64,000 nucleotides of DNA from Pyxidicoccus caerfyrddinensis (GTDB lineage: Bacteria; Myxococcota; Myxococcia; Myxococcales; Myxococcaceae), in NCBI RefSeq assembly GCF_010894405.1, contig NZ_JAAIYA010000004.1:558001-622000 (forward strand), read 5' to 3'. The notes beneath the pieces were generated by a model. It did no database searches. It saw nothing but the letters and a program-made list of their open reading frames with translations, and was not told the DNA's origin. Of this stretch, positions 27,101-42,100 are shown one piece after another; the stretch's first letter is position 1; each line of letters starts with the position of its first letter. A program made the translations under genes and the position numbers.

Positions 27101-30100
27101 CAGCGGGTCCGATGCCACCACCGCCGCGTGCTGGTTCTCACGCACGTCCACCACGCGCAGCCGCGCGTCCGTGCCCAGCACGTAGACGCGGCCATCCACC
27201 ACCCGCATCGCCCGGCCCTGGGCGGGCAGCCCCAGCGTCGCCTGGAGGTGGAGCTGCGCGTCGTAGAGCCGCAGGGTGCGGTCCGCGAGCACCACCACGC
27301 CCGTGTCACGCTCGGCCAGCATCGGCCCCGCGCCCACCCAGTCGCTGTAGGTGTCGTACGGTCCGGTGGGCTGGCTCGGGTTGCGGAAGTGGGAGACGAC
27401 CCAGGCGTTGTCCTGGAAGACGAGGCCGTCGACGTGGGCGGACAGCACCCGGCCCTGGTAGCCGTTGAGCAGCGCCACGGAGGGGCGGGACGGGTCGCTC
27501 ACGTCGAGGGTGTAGAGGTAGCCCTGCTGCGCCTGCGTCGACGTCGCGTAGGCCCTCCCCGCATACGACACCACCTTGCCCAGGTCCCCATCGGCGTGGC
27601 CCACCTTCACGGGGCTGGCCGGCGTCGAGACGTCGACGATGTCCACGCCTGCTTCCCCGTAGGCCAGCAGCACCACGCTCCCCACCACCGCCAGGGACAG
27701 CGGGCGGCGCGGCGCCAGGTACGTCCCCACGGGGGTGAGCGAAGGCATCGGCCCCCGGCCCAGCGTGCCCACCGCGAAGCCAGACGCGGTACGGGCGTAC
27801 ACCGTGTCCCCGCTCACCGCGAGCTGCTCGGCGCCGGCGAACGTGCCCGCCACCACCGTGCCGGCGGCAGGCGCCGCGGGCGCCAGCACCGTCCAGACCA
27901 CCTGCTGCGTCCGGACGTTCCCCGCGCCATCGGTCGCCGTCGCCACCAGGCGCAGCTGCGTGCCGGCCGGCGTGGACGCGGGCACGGCGTAGCGCAGCAC
28001 CGCGCCGCCCGTGGCCACCTCGACGCCGTTGCTCAGCAGGGACTGCGCGATGCGCGGTGTCCCCGCCGTGTCGGTCGCCGTGGCCGTGGAACTCAACCAC
28101 GTGCCCGCGGCGATGCGGTCGAACCCGGCGGGCTCCAGCACGAGCGACAGCGTGGGCTCGGCCAGGTCGTCCACCACCAGCAGCGACAGGCCCACCGGGG
28201 CCGACTCGCGGCCCTGGGCGTCCACCGCCACCGCTTCCACCAGGACGCTCCGGGAGCCCACGCCGCGAGGCATCCGCAGCGAGGCCACGTAGGGCGCCGT
28301 CATCGTCCGCTGCTGCTCCACGCCATCCACCCGGAAGCGCACCTCGCGCACCAGCACCGGCAACGTGGCGGCGAGCACCGCCACGCGCGAGCCCTCCAGG
28401 ATGGGGCCCGTGCCCTGCCGCTCCACGGAGGAGACGGCGGGCGCGGTACCCGCGTCATCGCGAATCCACACCTGCGCCTGCACCGCCGCGCCGCGACGGC
28501 CCTGCGCATCCACCGCCACCGCCGTCACGATGACCTGCGTGTCCGCGCCGACCAGGGGCGCGCGCAGCACGCCGGCCCAGGCGGGCGCGGCGAAGGTGAC
28601 CGGGGCCTGCCCTTGCAGCGTCACTTCCACTGCGGCCACGCGCGCCGGGTCCACCGCCACCGGACGCGCCGCCAGCTCCGTGCCCTCCAGCACCTCGGAC
28701 GGCAGCTCCAGCGCGAGCAGCGCCGGGCCCACGCCTCCGTCCACCAGCGTCACGGTCTGCTGCGACAGGCCCACGTTGCCGGCCAGGTCCCGCACCCGCA
28801 GCGTCACCTGCGCGGAGCCGCCCGTCAGCGGCAGGTCCACCGAGGCGGGCAGCGCGCTGTCCAGCACCTCCACCATACGGCCGTCCACCAGCAGCTCGGC
28901 CGTATAGGCGTTGAGCGGCTCGACTTCATCCTCCACCGAGGCCACCAGCGCCAGCCGCGAGCCCGGAGCCGCCGTCGCGGGCAGCTCCAGCGACACGCGC
29001 GGCGTACCCGGCCCACGGCCCAGGCCCAGGCGCGACAGCTCCAGGTCCTTCACCGCGAACACCGTGCCCGCCGCCGCCACCGCGCGGCCCTTCACCGCGG
29101 GGAAGGTGCCCGCCGTGCGCGGCACCGCCCGTGCGTCCACCACCGTCAGCCCCGCGTCGCTCCCCAGCATCAACCAGGGGCCCACCGCGTGGACGGACAC
29201 CGCCGCGGGCGTCAGCGCCCGGGCCTCCGCCGACGTCAGCACGCCACCGGCCAGGGTGAAGCAGCGCAGCTCCGCGCCGGCCGTGCACACCCGGTCCGCA
29301 CCAAGCGCCGTCACCGCCACCGCGCCCGTCGCATCCGCCGAGGCCACCACCCACGGCGCCGGAGGCACCGACAGGTCCACCACCACCACGCGGCCATCCG
29401 CCACCGCGTACGCCATGTCTCCGCGGACGGCCAGCGCGGCCACGGAGCCCAGCGCCAGGCGTGCGCTCAGCGCGCCGTCGCGAGCGCGCACCTCCAGGCC
29501 CTCGTCGAAGCCCACCACCACGCCACCCCGGAAGCCCGCCACCGCGAGCGGCTCGCGGCGCAGGGCGACGCGGGCCACCGGCGACAGGTCCGTCGAGGAG
29601 AGCAGCTCCAGTGCGCCCTCCCCGTCCGCCACCAGTGCGACGGCCACGCGGTCCGCCGCGAAGGCCACCGCCACCGGCGCGCCCTCCAGCGTCCGCTGCG
29701 CCCCGGGGGCGGCATCCGCGCGAGCGTGCAGCTCGACCCGGGCCCGCCCACCGCCGTTGCTCCGCAGCACCGCCAGTCGCTCACCCTGGAGCGCCAGGTC
29801 CACCGCCGGCTCCACGCCGGTCAGCGTGTGGCGCGTGGCCGCTCCGCTCGCGAAGATGGCCAGCGTCCCGGTCAGCTCGGCGGACGCCGTGCCGCCCAGC
29901 CCCGAGGCCAGCGCGGACAGGCGCACCTGCGCACCCTCCGGCGCTGTCGGCAGCACGTAGTCCTCCGAGGGTGTAGCGGCCACCGCTACGTTGCCCACGT
30001 GCAGTTGGTGCGTGACGGTGGTCGCGTCGCTGGCGGCCACCTGCGCGCGCAGCGACGAGCCGCCCGCGAACACCGGCCCCTCGGGCGAGGCGGCCACGGA

Positions 30101-33100
30101 CACCACCGGCGCCGGCAGGCCGCTGTCCACGATGTGGAGCTGCCGCTGCGACGCGGCGCTCTGCTGCCCCGTCGCGCCTTCCGCGACGGCGCGCAGCACC
30201 ACGTAGCGGCCCTCCGGGCCCACCACTGGCAACGTGAAGGTGTGGCGCCAGGGCTCGCCCGTGAGCACCACCTGCTGGCCGTCGAGCGACAGGCGCACGA
30301 GCCGCGCGGCGGCACGGCCCGACACCTCGAGGTTCACCTGGAGCTGGGAGCCCTCGGTGAACTCCGCGCCATGGCCCGGCCAGGTGATGCTGACGCGCGG
30401 TGCGTCGGCGGGTTCCACCGTGAGCGTCCGCGTGGCCGTGCCCGTGTTGCCGCGCGCGTCCGTGGCGACGACTGTCACCACGACGTCGCGGTTCTGCGTC
30501 ACCGTCGGCGCCGTCCACTGCAGCACCCAGGGCGACAGCGTCAGCGGCTCGCGCGCCACGCCGTCCACCGTGAACACCACGGAGCGCACCGGGTTGTGGT
30601 CCGCGGCCTCCACCGCCAGTACCACCGTGCTGCCGGACACCACGCGCACGTCCTCGCCCGGCGAGGTGAAGGAGACCTGGGGCGCGGTGACGTCCGGCGT
30701 CACGGTGAGCACCACGGGCGCGGAGCTGCCCACGAGGTTGCCCTCGTCCATGGCCAGCGCGGTGAGCACACGCTCCACCGGCGCCGCGCCCACGGGTGCC
30801 ATGCGCAGCCGGTGCGTCAGCGTGGCGCTGTCGGACGTGAGGCCGGTGATGCGCTTCTGTGACACGCCGTCCAGCCGGAGCTCCATGCTGCTCAGCCGCG
30901 TGTTGTCCGTCGCGGAGACGGCGACCTCCAGCGGCGCGCCCTCCTCCAGCGTCAGGTGCGTCACTGCCGGCGCGGTGATGGACACCGTGGGCGGCACGTC
31001 GTTCACCACCTGCACCGTCACCGTGTACTGCGCCGTGTTGCCCGCCGAGTCCTCCGCCACCGCGACGAGCTGAGAGGTGCCGCCCACCTTCTCCGCCGGC
31101 CACTGGTACGTGAAGCCATTGCTCCCGCCTGGCACCGCCACTCCATCCACCTTGAGGGTGAGGGCGCGCAAGCTCCGCGAGTCGTCCTCCGCCGTCACCT
31201 CGAACACGTGGTCCACCTGCGCGGTGAAGAGGTCGCCCGTCTCCACCGGCCGGCCCGTGCCACGCATCACCAGGCCCACGGACGGAGGCACCGTGTCCAC
31301 CGTGCGGAACGTCCGCCAGGCCGCGGAGCTGTAGGCCACCGCGTTGCCGCCCAGGTCGGTGACGCCCACCACGCTGAGCCGGTACCACGTGGTCGGCGGC
31401 AGCGGCGACGACGGGACCAGCGTGAGGCCTCGGCCATCCGCGTCCACCGTCACCGTCGAGGGCTCCGCCACGCCCGTGGCCGTCCGCTCCAGCCGCGCCA
31501 GGGCGGCGCTCGCCGGGGCGATGGGCTCGTCGAAGCGCACCGCGAACACGCTGTCGAGCGGCGTGCTCTGCCCGCCTTGTGCCACCTCCACCGGCTGCCA
31601 CGACACCACCGACGGCGGCTGCGTGTCCGCGCGCCGCACGACGTTGGCCATCACCACCGGCGCGGTGCCCACCTGCGACAACTCCACCGTCACGAAGCCC
31701 GCTGCGCCCGCCGGCACCAGGAAGGCCAGGGACGTGTCACTGGAGGCATTCGACGGCACGGTCACCCCGTCCACCTTGACGGAGAGGCCGCGCGTGAAGC
31801 CGGAGCCGGTGAGCGTCACCCACCCGCCGCCCAGGTCCACGCGCGACGGGGACGCGTCCGTCACCTGGAGCGGCGCCACGTACACGAAGCCGCCCGGCAC
31901 GTGCAGCCGCTCGCCCGCGTCCGTGCGCAGCTCGACGGTGACGGGGCCGGCCACCTGCGCCGCCGGAGCCCGCACGCGAACCAGCGTGGCCGTGGGGCCC
32001 TGCTGGAGCGGCGCGGGGCGCCCGCCGAAAGTCACCCCGGACACGGCCTGGAGGTTGGCGCCGGTGAGGTCCACCAGCAGCTCCCCGCCCAGCCCACCGT
32101 GGTCCGGAGAGATGGCGTCCACGCGCATCAGCGTGTCCGCAACGCCGCCCACGACCGGGAAGCGCCACGGTCCGCGCAGCCCACCACCCACCGCCGACGG
32201 CGCCGCGAGCGACGCCTCGGCCGTGTACACCGCACCCGGCTGCAGCTCGGAGGACGGCGTGAAGCCCACCGTGAAGCCCGTATGGGAAGTCTCGCCGGAC
32301 ACCGGCGTGCTCCCCTGCGACAGCGCCAGCGTGCTGCCGGTGGCCAGGTATTGCGGCAGCAGCGGCGACACCGCCACGGACACGGTGCCTCCCGGCGGCA
32401 GCGCTCCGCCCGGCACCGGCGTGGAGCCCACCGTCACCGGATAGGGCAGATGGAACAGGCGCAGCTCCCACGGGCTGGCCACCGCCGCGACTCCCGCCGC
32501 CACCACCACGCGCTGGCCCGAGCCGCTCAGCACCGGCGCCCACGTGCGCTCCACCATGCCGTCCGTGGTGTCCACCCAGGACAGCCGCTCGTCGCCACCC
32601 AGCCACGCCCACGGGCCGGACAGCGACACGGCCAGCAAGTCGTTGCTCGTGCTGCTGGAGGCGAAGCTGCCCACGACGGCCGGGGCTTCCAGCTGCGTCG
32701 CATCCACCAGGCGCGCCTGGTGCCCCAGGCCCAGCAGCAGCCGGTTGCCCTCGGCCGCCAGGGAGAAGGCGCCATCCGGCAGCCCGTCCACCTGTCCCAG
32801 CAGCGTCAGCTCCGCGTCGTCGAAGCTGCGCAGCTCCAGCCGCGACGTGGAGCCCACGTCCACCAGCACGGCCAGCGCCCCGCGGATGCGCTCCATCGCG
32901 CGGATGTTGCCGCCCGGAAGGTACGCGCGCGCCACCACCTGGAAGGTGCCGTCCACGCGGCCCAGCAGCGCCACCTCGTTGCCGCCGCCGATGGCCACGT
33001 ACGCCGCACCCGGCGTCGCGACGATGGAGGTCGGCACCACGTCGCCCGGAGACAGGGAGATGCGCTCCCGCTCCTGGAGCTCACACGGCACGCGCGGCGC

Positions 33101-36100
33101 GGAGCCGCAGGCACCCACCTCGTACCGCACCACCACGCCCGTGCCCGCGAGGAAGGCCACGTCCCCGCTGACGGCCAGCGCCGTGGCGTACGGCACGCCC
33201 GGCACGTCGCCCAGCCGGTCCGGGCTCTCCGGAATCGACAGGTCCACCGCCACCAGCCGGCCGTTGTCCGCCATCAACAGCGCGGAGCCCACGCGGGCCA
33301 GCGCCTCGGCGCCCTGGCCGTACGTCACCAGCGGCTGCAGCGTGAAGGTGAAGCCTCCCGCCCGCACCGCGCTCACCGGGCCCCCCGGGGCCGGGGTGGA
33401 GACGCGCACGTCCACCGGGCCCGTGACGTTGCCCGGCACCTTCACGCGCAGCACCTCCGCGGACAGCAGCTCCACGCTGGCCGCGGGCACCCCGCCGAAC
33501 GTCACCTGCGAGCCGCCGTAGAGGCCCTGCCCGCGCAGCGTGACGAATTCCCCGCTGTCGAAGGGCGCCGTCTCCGGCGTCAGCGAAGCGATGGAGGGCG
33601 GCGAGAGGTAGCGGTAAGCGCCCAGGCGCAGGGCGGACAGGCCACCCACGTTCACCACCTCCACGGCCGCGGGGCCGGCGGTGCCCGGAGGCACCTGCAC
33701 GGCGATGGAGCGGCCATCCGCCGCCACCGACGTCACCAGGGCCGGCGTCCCACCGAAGGACACCGCGCACCCGGCGACGAAGTGCTCGCCCAGGACGGTG
33801 ACGGTGTCGCCGCCCGCCTCCAGGCCGAAGGCGGGCTCCACGCGGGCCAGCACGGGGCGCTCGGCGTTCGCCGCGCTGGCCGTGCGGAAGCGGACGTCCA
33901 CGTCCACGCCCAGCTTGCCGCCCTCGAGGTTGGCCAGGTCCTGGCCGATGTGCAGCCGGTGCGCCGTCGACGTGGCCAGCGGCGCGTACGGCTCCAGCAC
34001 CACGTCCGCGCCCTCCGTCGTGGCCATCAACCGCCGCGCCACCGCCACCGGCATGTTCGAGCCGTCATCCCGCGTCAGCGTGACGGCGTCCGCCGTGTTG
34101 AAGTCCGGCAGCTCCGACAGGTGCACGCGCACGGGCTCGCCCGGCGCCACGGTGTCGCCGTTGGCGGGCGTGGTACCCACCAGCTCCAGGTGGTCCAGCG
34201 CCACGGCGGCCAGCGAGCCCGCCAGCGCGCCGCCCTGGTCCGAGGCCTGCTCCAGCGGCAGCTCCACCGACCGGCCATTCACGTCCAGCAGCAGCGTGCC
34301 CACCAGGAGGTAGTTGTCGGCGAAGGCCAGCGTCCGCGCATCGCCCACCACCTGGGCGCGCTCCAGCGCGTAGGGTGGCAGGCCCACCGGCACCGCGAAG
34401 CGCTGCACCTTGCCGCCACCCGCCGCCACGTAGGCCACGCCGCCGGACACCCACGTCTGCTCCGCGGACATCCACGTGCGCCCCTGCGCATCCGTCAGCA
34501 CCAACTGGCCGGCCGGGGCGGGATTCGCCGGGTCCACCAGCTCCACCACCGCCACCTGCTTCGCCCGGCCCAGCGACGCGTAGGCGCGCGTGCCGCTCGC
34601 CGTGAGGTGCAGCGCGGGCGCGGACAGCGGGAAGGTGCCCACCTGCGGCAGCCCGCCCTTGCGCGCGTCCAGCACGTGCAGCTTCGGCGCGCTCTCGTTG
34701 CCGTCCGCCACCAACAGGTAGGGGCCCCAGGTGGCCAGCGCGCTCGCGCCGCCGGACACCGCGTGGTTGCCCACCGGCAGCGGCGCGTCCGTCTCACCCA
34801 ACCGGTACACGGAGACGCCCGCGCCGTCCGCGACGAAGAGCAGGTCGTCGCGTACGAGCACGTCCCGCGCCGCCGTGGTGACGCCCAGCGTGGTCGTCAC
34901 CACGGGCGCGTCCACCTGCGACACCTCCACCACCTTCACGCCCGCCGCGCCCGCGGCCAGGTAGACGCGGCTGCCGGCCTTGGCCAGCCGCCGCACGCCG
35001 CCCGACACCGGAACGGTGAGCTTCTTCACCTCGGTGATGGTGGGCAGCTCCGACAGGCGGGCGATGAGCAACCCGCCCTCGGACGTGGCTCGCGACGCCT
35101 CGTACACGGTGCCGTCGGCGCCGACGATGGCCGTCTCGCCGCCCAGCGCCGCGTACGCCACGCCGTGGTCCACCAGCACCTGCGCCACCGGCAGCGTGGG
35201 CAGCCGCGACACCGCGCCCGCGCCGTAGATGAACGAGCGGGTCAGCACGGAGGACTGGCCCGGCAGCGTCGCCGTGACGTCCACCAGCCCCGCCGCGTGT
35301 GGCGGCACGCGCACCACCGCCTGCTCCATGGACAGCACCCGCACGTCGAAGGACGGCGTGGTGTCGAAGCGCACGGCCAGCCCGGGCACGAAGCCCTTGC
35401 CGGTGACGACGATGTCCTTGCCGCCCTGCTGGGGCGACTGGTCGGACGACAGCGTGAGCAGGCGCAACGGCTCGCGGTAGAGGAAGCCGCCCAGGCGCGC
35501 GTCGCGCAGCCCCGACGGCGTGTCGATGACCTCCACCAACGCCGGCCCCGCGGCCGCGCCCACGGAGGGAGGCACCGTCACCCGCAGCGTGTCGTCCGCC
35601 AGCCACTCCACCGCCGCCGCCTGGCCGCCCACCCGGACGGACGTGGCGGCGCGAAAGCCCGCGCCCGTGAGCAGCAGCGTGGTGTGCGCATTGGACAGGC
35701 CGGACGCCGGCTCCAGGCGGGTGATGACGGGCTTCAGCGCATCCGCGCTCGTGACGTGGAAGGTGGCGTGCACCGGCACGGCGAGCGGCCGGGTGTCGAA
35801 CGCCTTGATGCCAGGGGACAGGTCCACCCGCACCTCGTCGCCCGGACGGAACGGGACGGACGGCTGGAAGACGAGCGTGGAGCCGCGCACGGCGAACACC
35901 ACCTCGCGCGAGCCCTGCACCACGCGCCAGCCGGTGCCGTCATTGGCCTGCACCTCGAACGTCTGCGGCGTCACCGACTCCGGCGACACCGGCAGCGTGA
36001 GGCGCGCCTGGATGAGCGTGCCCGGCGGCGCCAGCCCGCCCTGGGGTGGGTCCAGCTCCACGGCGAGCAGGTCCGTGGGAGGAATCTCGATGACCGTCGC

Positions 36101-39100
36101 ATCGCCCGCGGTGGCGGCCAGCAGCGCCCCGCCCGCGAACGTCAGCCCCAGCACCGGCGAGCCCAGGTCCGTGGACTGGAGCACGCGCGGCGCGGACTCG
36201 TCGCTCAGGTCGAAGACGTAGAGCTTCGTGCCCACGCTGACGTACGCACGGCCCCCGCGCACCGCCAGGCGGCTGCTCACGAGCTCCTCGTAGGGCCGCG
36301 TCCCCGACAGCACCGTCACGCGCCCCACCCGCGTGCCCGCGCGGGTGTACAGCGTGAGCGCCAGGCCGGAGCCCGTGCCGCCCACCACCTGCGACGTCAG
36401 CGTGTAGAAGCGGTCCGGTCCCAGGTCCAGTGCCAGCGCGTCCGCGTCCAGCACGACGGACTCGGGAGGAGACAGACGCGGCCCCGCCGCGTGGAAGCGC
36501 TGGATGACGCCCGCGCTGCTCCCGGGGTCCGTCACGGACACGTAGGCGTCCGCGCCCTCCAGCCGCACGCCCGTCGCCCGGCCGTACGTCACCGCGCGGT
36601 CCGCGATGAAGGGGAACCCGGCGTCGGACACATCCACGACCACCAGCCCCAGCTCATCCGTCGCCAGGTACGCCAGCGCGCCGGACACGTCCAGGCCGCG
36701 CACGGGGCGCTCGGTGCGGACTCCGCCCAGGCGGATGGGCCGCTCCTCAATCTTCACGTCGAACAGCTCCAGCCCCTCGTAGCCGCTGTTGGAGACGCCC
36801 ACGTACAGCGTGTCCCCGGACAGGCGCAGCTCCGACGCCACCCTCGGCGGGAAGCCCGGCAGGTCCAGCGTGGTGCCCACCGGCATGTCGTAGGAGAACA
36901 GGCCCACCCGCACCGGCTCCTCGCCGGGCCGCACCAACTCCACCGGCGCCAGCGTGGCGTCATCCACCGCGGGCGTCGTGAAGCTCAGCGACGTCAGGTC
37001 CTGGATGTCCACGTCCACCGCGTCCCTGCCGCCGATGCGCACCTTCGTCCCCGGCGCCAGCGCCTGACGGCCCGAGACAGCAAGCTGCACGCGCGTCCCG
37101 CCCTCCACCGGCCCATGGTCCGGAGACAGCGCCACGCCCGCACCCTCCAGCGGGTCCAGGTACAGCACCGACGAGGGCAGCACCGCCGTGGGCCCACCCT
37201 GGTCCACGACCTCCAGGTCCGCGGGGCCGGCCTCGGCCATGGCGGGCGCGGTGACGCGCAGCTCCGTCTCGGAGACGACCTGGAAGCTGGCGGGCTGTCC
37301 GCCCACGCGCACCTGGGCCACGCCGCCCAGGCGCTGCCCCACCACCGTCAGCACCGTGCCTCCCGCGCGCGAGGCCGCGGAGGGCGCCACGGACACGAGC
37401 ACAGGCAGCCGGCTGCCCACCGCGCCTGTCCGGAAGCCGAGGCTCAGCGGCACCAGCAGCGAGCCTCCGCGCTGGTCCGTCACCCGCGAGTCCACTTCCA
37501 GTCGGTACGCCAGGTTCGGCGCCAGCGCGGACTCCGGACGCACCACCAGCGTGGAGCCGGAGACCTCCAGGTCCACGTCGACGGCTTCGTCATCCGCTCC
37601 GAGCAGCCGGACGCTCGCGTCCGTGAAGCTGGCAGCGGCGAGCGGCCGGTTGAACCGGACCACCAACTCCACGCCCTCGGGCGCCACCAGCGACTCCCGC
37701 GCGGGCGTGTAGCCCGTCACGTAGAGGAAGGGCACGGACAGCTCCGTCACGCGGTCGCGGCTGGCCAGCAGCAGCCGGTCCTGCACCGCCGCCGAGTCCC
37801 ACGCCGGCTCCGGGTTGCCGCCGCTCACCAGCTTCGGCGCGCGCGGCTCCGACACGTCCACCAGCACCACGCCACCGTCAGCCGCGGAGACGAAGAGCAA
37901 ATCGCCCAGCAGCCGCAGGCGCTGCGGGTGGCCCGGCTTGTTGGACAGCGTGCCGTCGAAGGGAATGCTGGCCGTGTCGAGCTTCCGGGGATGGGCCGGG
38001 TCAGCCACGTCCACGAAGAGCAGGCCGTACTCGGCGGCCGCGACAATCGCCACGTCGCGCACCACCACCACGTCCGTGAGCGAGTACGGGAACGTGAGCG
38101 AGGCCTCCACCGAGGCGCCCGGACGCGCGGAGGCGTACACGAGCAGGCTGCCCGAGGGCGGCTCGCCGGGAATGGCGCGAGCATGCTCACCCGAAGGGCT
38201 CCCGGTGACGGACGTCTCCGGAGGCGGCGGCAGCTTCATCGGGTCATACGGGTCGGGCGGGCAGAAGTAGAGGCCCTCGTGCCGGCCGGTCACCACGAAC
38301 GCGCGGCCTCGCGCCAGCGCCGCGCCGAACACGTCCGTCGCGGACGGGAGCGCGCCGATGCGCACCGGGTCGTTCGCGGTGCGCGTGTCGAAGAGCATCA
38401 CCCCGCCGCCCGTGCCGTAGGCCGGGGGCGTCCCGGGGCAGCGGCCTTCCGGGTCCATCGTGAGCACGGTACCCAGCACCCAGGCGCCCGTCGGCGTGGG
38501 CAGCACGCGGGTGGCGTGCATGCCGTCCGAGCCTCCCTCCAGCGAGGCCCGGCCGAGCAGCGGCAGCCCCAGCGTGTCCGTGGCGTCCAGCACCGCGAGG
38601 CCGCTCAGGCCGTTGGCCACGTACAGCCTGCCGTCCCTCGCCGCCACGTCCAGCGAGTCGGGCATGATTTCGATGTCCGGCAGCGGCTCGTCGCGCAGGT
38701 AGCCCATCCGCAGCGCGAAGTAGCGGTCCACCAGCGCGTCCGGCGCGTCCACCACCTGCGCGCCCGAGGTGCGCGGCCGGCCCGCCAGCGTCGCGTCGTA
38801 CACGACGGCGCGGAACGACTCGGGGATGACGCCCTGGCCGGTGATGGCGCCGAGGTACGGCTGGTCGAAGCGGTTGCCGTTGCCACCGGCGCCGGCCGCG
38901 GCGAACACCTGCAGCGGCTGCTCCGGGTTGACGAACAGCGCGCGCGGACGCACCGAGACGGCGCGCTCCTCGCCGGAGAACGGCAGGCCGTAGCCCACGG
39001 GGCTCGGCGCGGTGACGCGGGAGATGCCGTCGGGAGACACCACCGACACCTCGGCCGCGCCGAACGAGCCCGGCGGCGCCACGGCCGTCAGCTCGTTGAA

Positions 39101-42100
39101 GGACACCACCTGCACGCCGGACGCGGGCAGGCCGCGCACCAGCACCCGGGTGGAGCCCAGCGCATCCGCCCACCACGGCAGGAAGCCCTCGCCGGTGACG
39201 CGCACGGTGCTGCCGCCCCGGGGATTGAGGAAGCGCGGACTGGCCGAGTGCGCGAAGAGCGGCGCCACGTACAGGTAGCCGCCCGGCCTGCGCACGGACA
39301 GTCCCGACGGCTGCACCACCTCCACGTCCGCCAGCCCCACCGCGCCCGGAGGAGTCTCCACCGTAAGGCGCGTCGACGACGCGGCCAGCACGTCCGCCTC
39401 AACCCCGCCGATGCGCACGCTCGCGCCCGGCTCGAAGGACGCCCCCAGCACCTCCACCACGTTGCCACCCGCGATTGAGCCCACGCGCGGCACCACCTGC
39501 GACAGCACCGGCCGCACGCCCACGCCGCCCGCGGCCTGGAAGTCCAGCGTGTAGGGCGCGATGAGCGCGTGGCCGTCCGGCGTCTTCAGCGCCTGGGAGA
39601 CGGAGACGCGCAGCGCGGCGCCCGAGGGCAGCGGCTCCGAGAGCCTGAAGACGCAGGTGCTGCGCAGGTCATCCACGCCCCCCGCCTCCAGCGTGCCGGA
39701 GACGGGCAGGCCGTCCGCCGTGAAGGAGAAGGCCCCCGGCGCCGTGGCCGGGTCGAACGCCGCCGAGAAGAAGACGGTGACGGAGTCCAGGCTGCGCGGG
39801 ACGACCTCGCCCGAGGCCACGCTGGCGCCCGTGACGGACAGCTCCGCCGCGGGGCCCAGCTCCAGCGACCAGCCGCGCTGTCCACGGTCCCTCAAGCTCA
39901 GCAGCCGCCCACCGCCCACCGCCACCGTGCGGGCGTCGCCGCCCTGCATGCCGATGACATGGTGGAGCAGCTTCGGAGCCAGCGCGTCGCTCAGGTCCAC
40001 CACCGCGACGCCCGCGGCCCCGGCGGCCACGTAGGCCACGTCTCCCGAGAGCCGCACGTCCGAGGCGAAGCCCTTCACGTCCACCGAGGCGAGGCGCCGG
40101 AGCGGAAGCTGCGACACGTCCACCAGCACCAGGCCCTCGGCGCCCGCCGCCACCACGGCCAGCTCCCGCCGCAGGCGCACGCGCTGCACAGCGATGTCCG
40201 GCAGCACGCCCAGCAACGCAGGCGCGCCCTCCACGGACCACAGCTGGAGACTGCCCGGCGCCACGCGGTCATCCACGCCACGAGTCCCGACGCCCAGCGC
40301 CGCCTGCCCCTCCCAGACGCCCACCGCCTGCACCCCGGGGAGAATCTCCTGCGTGTGCACGGGGAAGACGTCCACGGAGGTGTCGAAGGCCCGAAGTCCA
40401 CTGGCCGCGGCCGCCGCCAGCAGCCGGTCTCCGCGCGCGTCCACGCCGAAGACACCGTGCGCGCCCGAGGGCGTCACGGCCAGCAGCCGGGGTTGGTCCG
40501 GCCTGTCCACGTCCACCCGGGCCACCGCGCCCTCGGCGGGGACTCCATTCGCGCCGCGCCGGGAGATGAGGCCCACGTACATCAGGTCTCCCCCCGAGGG
40601 CGGGTAGCTGATGGAGGTGGCCTCGCCCGGCAGGTTGAGGTGCGCCACGCGGCGGTCATCCACGCGGTCGCCGTTCTCGTCCACCAGGTCGCCCCGGCGG
40701 TCCGGGGCAATCGGCTCGCCCACGTGTGGCCCGAAGCGGTGCAGGCCGGAGATGTCCACCACCTCCAGCCCCGAGTCGCCCACCACGTAGGCCAGGTCGC
40801 CCACCACCACCACGTCTCGCAGCGCGGCGCCCAGCGCCACCGACGCGCCGGTCGGCTGGTCGAAGGTGAAGGCGTGCGCCAGCGTGGCGGTGGTGCCGTC
40901 CGGGTTGGTGACGGTGACGTCCACCGGGCCGCGCAGCCCGTCCGGCGTGTACGCCTGGATGAGGCCGATGCCCAGCACGCGGACCTGGAGCGCGTCCGCG
41001 TTGCCGAAGCGCACCCGCACCGTCCCGTCCGGCGCGAAGCCCCTGCCGGAGATGAGCACCCGCGTGCCCCCCGACGTGGGGCCGCGCGGCGGTGACACCG
41101 CGGTGAGCTGGAGCGGGTCCACGTACAGATAGGCGCCAATGGCGTCCACGCGGCTGCCACCGCGCCCGATGATGCTGACGGTGGCGGGGCCGGCGATGCT
41201 CGGCGGCGTCTCCACCACGGCGCTCATGCCGCCCGGAGCCACGGACTTCACCGTGGCCGGCGCGCCGTTGATGCGCACCTCCATCGTCGAGCTGAAGCCG
41301 TGGCCCTCCAGCGTCACGTCCACCCGGCCCGACGCGGGACCCTGGCGCGGAGTGACTCGCGTGAAGCCCACGGGGACCGCCGTCACGTCGGACGCGGTGG
41401 TGAACTCCGCGAGGAATGCGCCCGGCATGGGCGCGCCGTCCACCTGCGCATGGAGTCCCTCGACGCGGAGCTGGTACGTCCTGCTCCGCTCCAGCGGCTG
41501 CGCGGGCGTCAGCGTCACCGTGGTGCCCTGGACCTCCAGCGTGGCCGGGACGGGCGCGCCCTGGGCGGTGCCGTCCACCTGGAACAGCCGCACCGTGGTG
41601 GCGCTCACGTCCGACACCGGCCGGCTCAGGAACGCCTGGAGGGACGTGCCCACCGGGAACGCCTCCGCGCCATCCTCCGGCACGCTTCCCGTCACCACCG
41701 GGAAGGGCAGCCCCACCACCGCGAGCGCATCCAGCGCCGCGGGCGCGCCCGGCGGCGGCTCCACCGTCGTCTTCACGGTGGCCACCACCACGTCACCCTC
41801 CACCGCCACGTCGGACAGCGTCGCCGCGGGGTACAGGTCCACCGCGTCCACGGAGATGGGCCGCGAAGGGTCCGAAGCGACGAGCACCTGCACCAGCGCC
41901 GAACCGCCGGAGCCCGCCAGCGCGCCCACCTGGGGCCCGAGCGCGCCACCCGCGAAGCGCATGCCGCCCACCAGCGGCGTCACCGGTGCCACCTCGCGCG
42001 GCCGGGTGACGGGCACCAGCGACAGCGTGCGCAGGGTCTGCTCCGCCACGGACAAGCCGCGACGTGAGAACAGCGCCACGTCGCTCGCGGAGGTGGCCAG

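Noticed and set aside
30956-39478. Plus-strand open frame of 2,840 codons and similar long frames at 44381-49348 and 23219-26506
   Set aside because: Shadows of the giant minus-strand gene. The minus-strand frame shows domain motifs and periodicity, these do not.
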